49,461 nt of DNA from Bacteroidota bacterium (lineage in GTDB: Bacteria > Bacteroidota > Ignavibacteria > UBA10030 > UBA6906). The stretch spans positions 1-49,461 of the forward strand of contig JAHBUR010000032.1 in NCBI GenBank assembly GCA_019637975.1. Direction: 5' to 3'. Position numbers and translations under genes: made by a program. Shown here piece after piece: positions 49,019-49,461 of the stretch; the first letter of the stretch is position 1; the number at the start of each line of letters is the position of its first letter. The notes beneath the pieces are model-generated. The model was not told where the DNA came from, did no database searches, and was given only the letters and a program-made list of their open reading frames with translations.

Positions 49019-49047
49019 AAATTATCCAAAACGGATCGTTGAGTCAA
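49019..49047 (-). promoter_or_regulatory. Promoter candidate for the ABC/Pdu gene run
   Basis: TTGACT (49042-49047), 17-base spacer and TAATTTG (49018-49024) on the minus strand, about 25 bases before the first ATG. It has the full TAnnTTG form of Bacteroidota promoters. Confidence 0.6.
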
Positions 49048-49052
49048 TCCGC

Positions 49053-49461
49053 TCAATCCCCGAACGGCCGGACGATCTTTCCCTCATCCCATCGTTTCAG
49101 ATAGTCTTGCGTCTCCTTTTTGACAATACCGCCGAGCAGGATAAGCCCTATGAGATTCGGAACTGCCATTAACGCATTGCAGATATCGCCGAAGTTCCAC
49201 ACAATCTCAAGATGATGTCCCTGCAAAACAGCCCCGAAAAACACGAACAAGCAGAAGAGATACCGATAAGGCATTGCGCTTTTTACTCCCCACAAGTACT
49301 TCGCCCCCTGCTCGCCGTAGTACGACCAGCCGATGAGAGTTGTATAGCCAAACAACAAGCTGCTGAGACTCACGATCCATCCGCCCAGGTCGGTGCCGAG
49401 CCCGACAGCAAACGCTGATTTGGTCAGTTCTGTGCTGGTGAGACCCGTGACGTGCGGGTGA
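49053..49461 (-). CDS. Sodium:alanine/glycine symporter (AGCS), C-terminal part
   Basis: The C-terminal 135 residues of an AGCS family transporter; the frame runs off the right edge, so the start lies outside. Visible family marks are TKSAFAVG, LFGYTTLIGWSYYGEQGAKY and NALMAVPNLIGLILL. These transporters take up alanine or glycine with sodium. The protein ends in a basic-acidic tail (KRWDEGKIVRPFGD). It lies upstream of, and is separate from, the ABC run, whose promoter overlaps the gap after its stop. Confidence 0.85.
   Translation of the reverse strand, partial: HPHVTGLTSTELTKSAFAVGLGTDLGGWIVSLSSLLFGYTTLIGWSYYGEQGAKYLWGVKSAMPYRYLFCLFVFFGAVLQGHHLEIVWNFGDICNALMAVPNLIGLILLGGIVKKETQDYLKRWDEGKIVRPFGD

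Noticed and set aside
1..49461. Search for tRNA, rRNA, CRISPR arrays, insertion sequences, prophage or defence genes
   Set aside because: No tRNA-like cloverleaf, spaced direct repeats, transposase, integrase, restriction or toxin-antitoxin gene was recognised by reading both strands. A tool-based scan could still find a small RNA.

Overview
The window looks like chromosomal DNA of a Gram-negative bacterium of the Bacteroidota / Chlorobiota / Ignavibacteriota group, most likely Ignavibacteria-like. The evidence is PorV/PorQ-type outer-membrane proteins, secreted proteins ending in the YPNPFNPST-type C-terminal sorting domain of type IX secretion, a SusC-like TonB receptor with a carboxypeptidase-regulatory N-domain, a DUF4835 protein and a BshA-type bacillithiol enzyme. 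It is gene-dense with many 4-base ATGA stop/start overlaps. I see no rRNA, tRNA, CRISPR array, insertion sequence or phage gene.

Layout. 1-5.5 kb: the end of a GT9 glycosyltransferase, then a minus-strand operon of surface genes (lipoprotein, BNR-repeat protein with sorting domain, two PorV-like proteins, a thioredoxin-like protein). 5.7-9.8 kb: a site-2 protease, a tiny exported peptide made of two identical 13-residue units, and divergently from it an eight-helix membrane protein and an AAA+/Fis regulator whose GAFTGA loop is degenerate. 9.8-15.1 kb: a GT2 glycosyltransferase, a lipoprotein/TonB receptor pair and a secreted sorting-domain protein. 15.2-19.9 kb: a TatD nuclease fused to a radical SAM domain, a GT9 enzyme and a HEAT-repeat/cyclophilin fusion. 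20-24 kb: DUF4835, a PorV-like protein and a helix-hairpin-helix barrel protein. 24-31.5 kb: a histidine kinase with a coiled-coil partner, prolyl oligopeptidase, SixA-like phosphatase, orphan response regulator and MnmA. 31.6-37.9 kb: a SulP-STAS-EIIA transporter, membrane glycosyltransferase, acetyltransferase, and an ECF sigma/anti-sigma pair. 37.6-39.8 kb: a cupin, BshA and a YigZ-type protein. 39.8-49 kb: a minus-strand run of eleven genes, with two ABC transporter modules followed by 3-hydroxyacyl-CoA dehydrogenase, PduS-like, PduT-like and acetate kinase genes. The window ends in an AGCS sodium/alanine symporter.

The cell appears to invest in surface display (type IX export, TonB uptake, lipoproteins), envelope glycosylation and envelope sensing. 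The PduS/PduT/AckA group points to redox chemistry tied to a bacterial microcompartment whose other parts lie outside the window. Eleven gene starts share one promoter form, TTG-N20-TAnnTT with an exact 17-base spacer between hexamers. The least explained element is the tandem-repeat peptide gene at 6891-7061 and its divergent membrane-protein/AAA+ neighbours.
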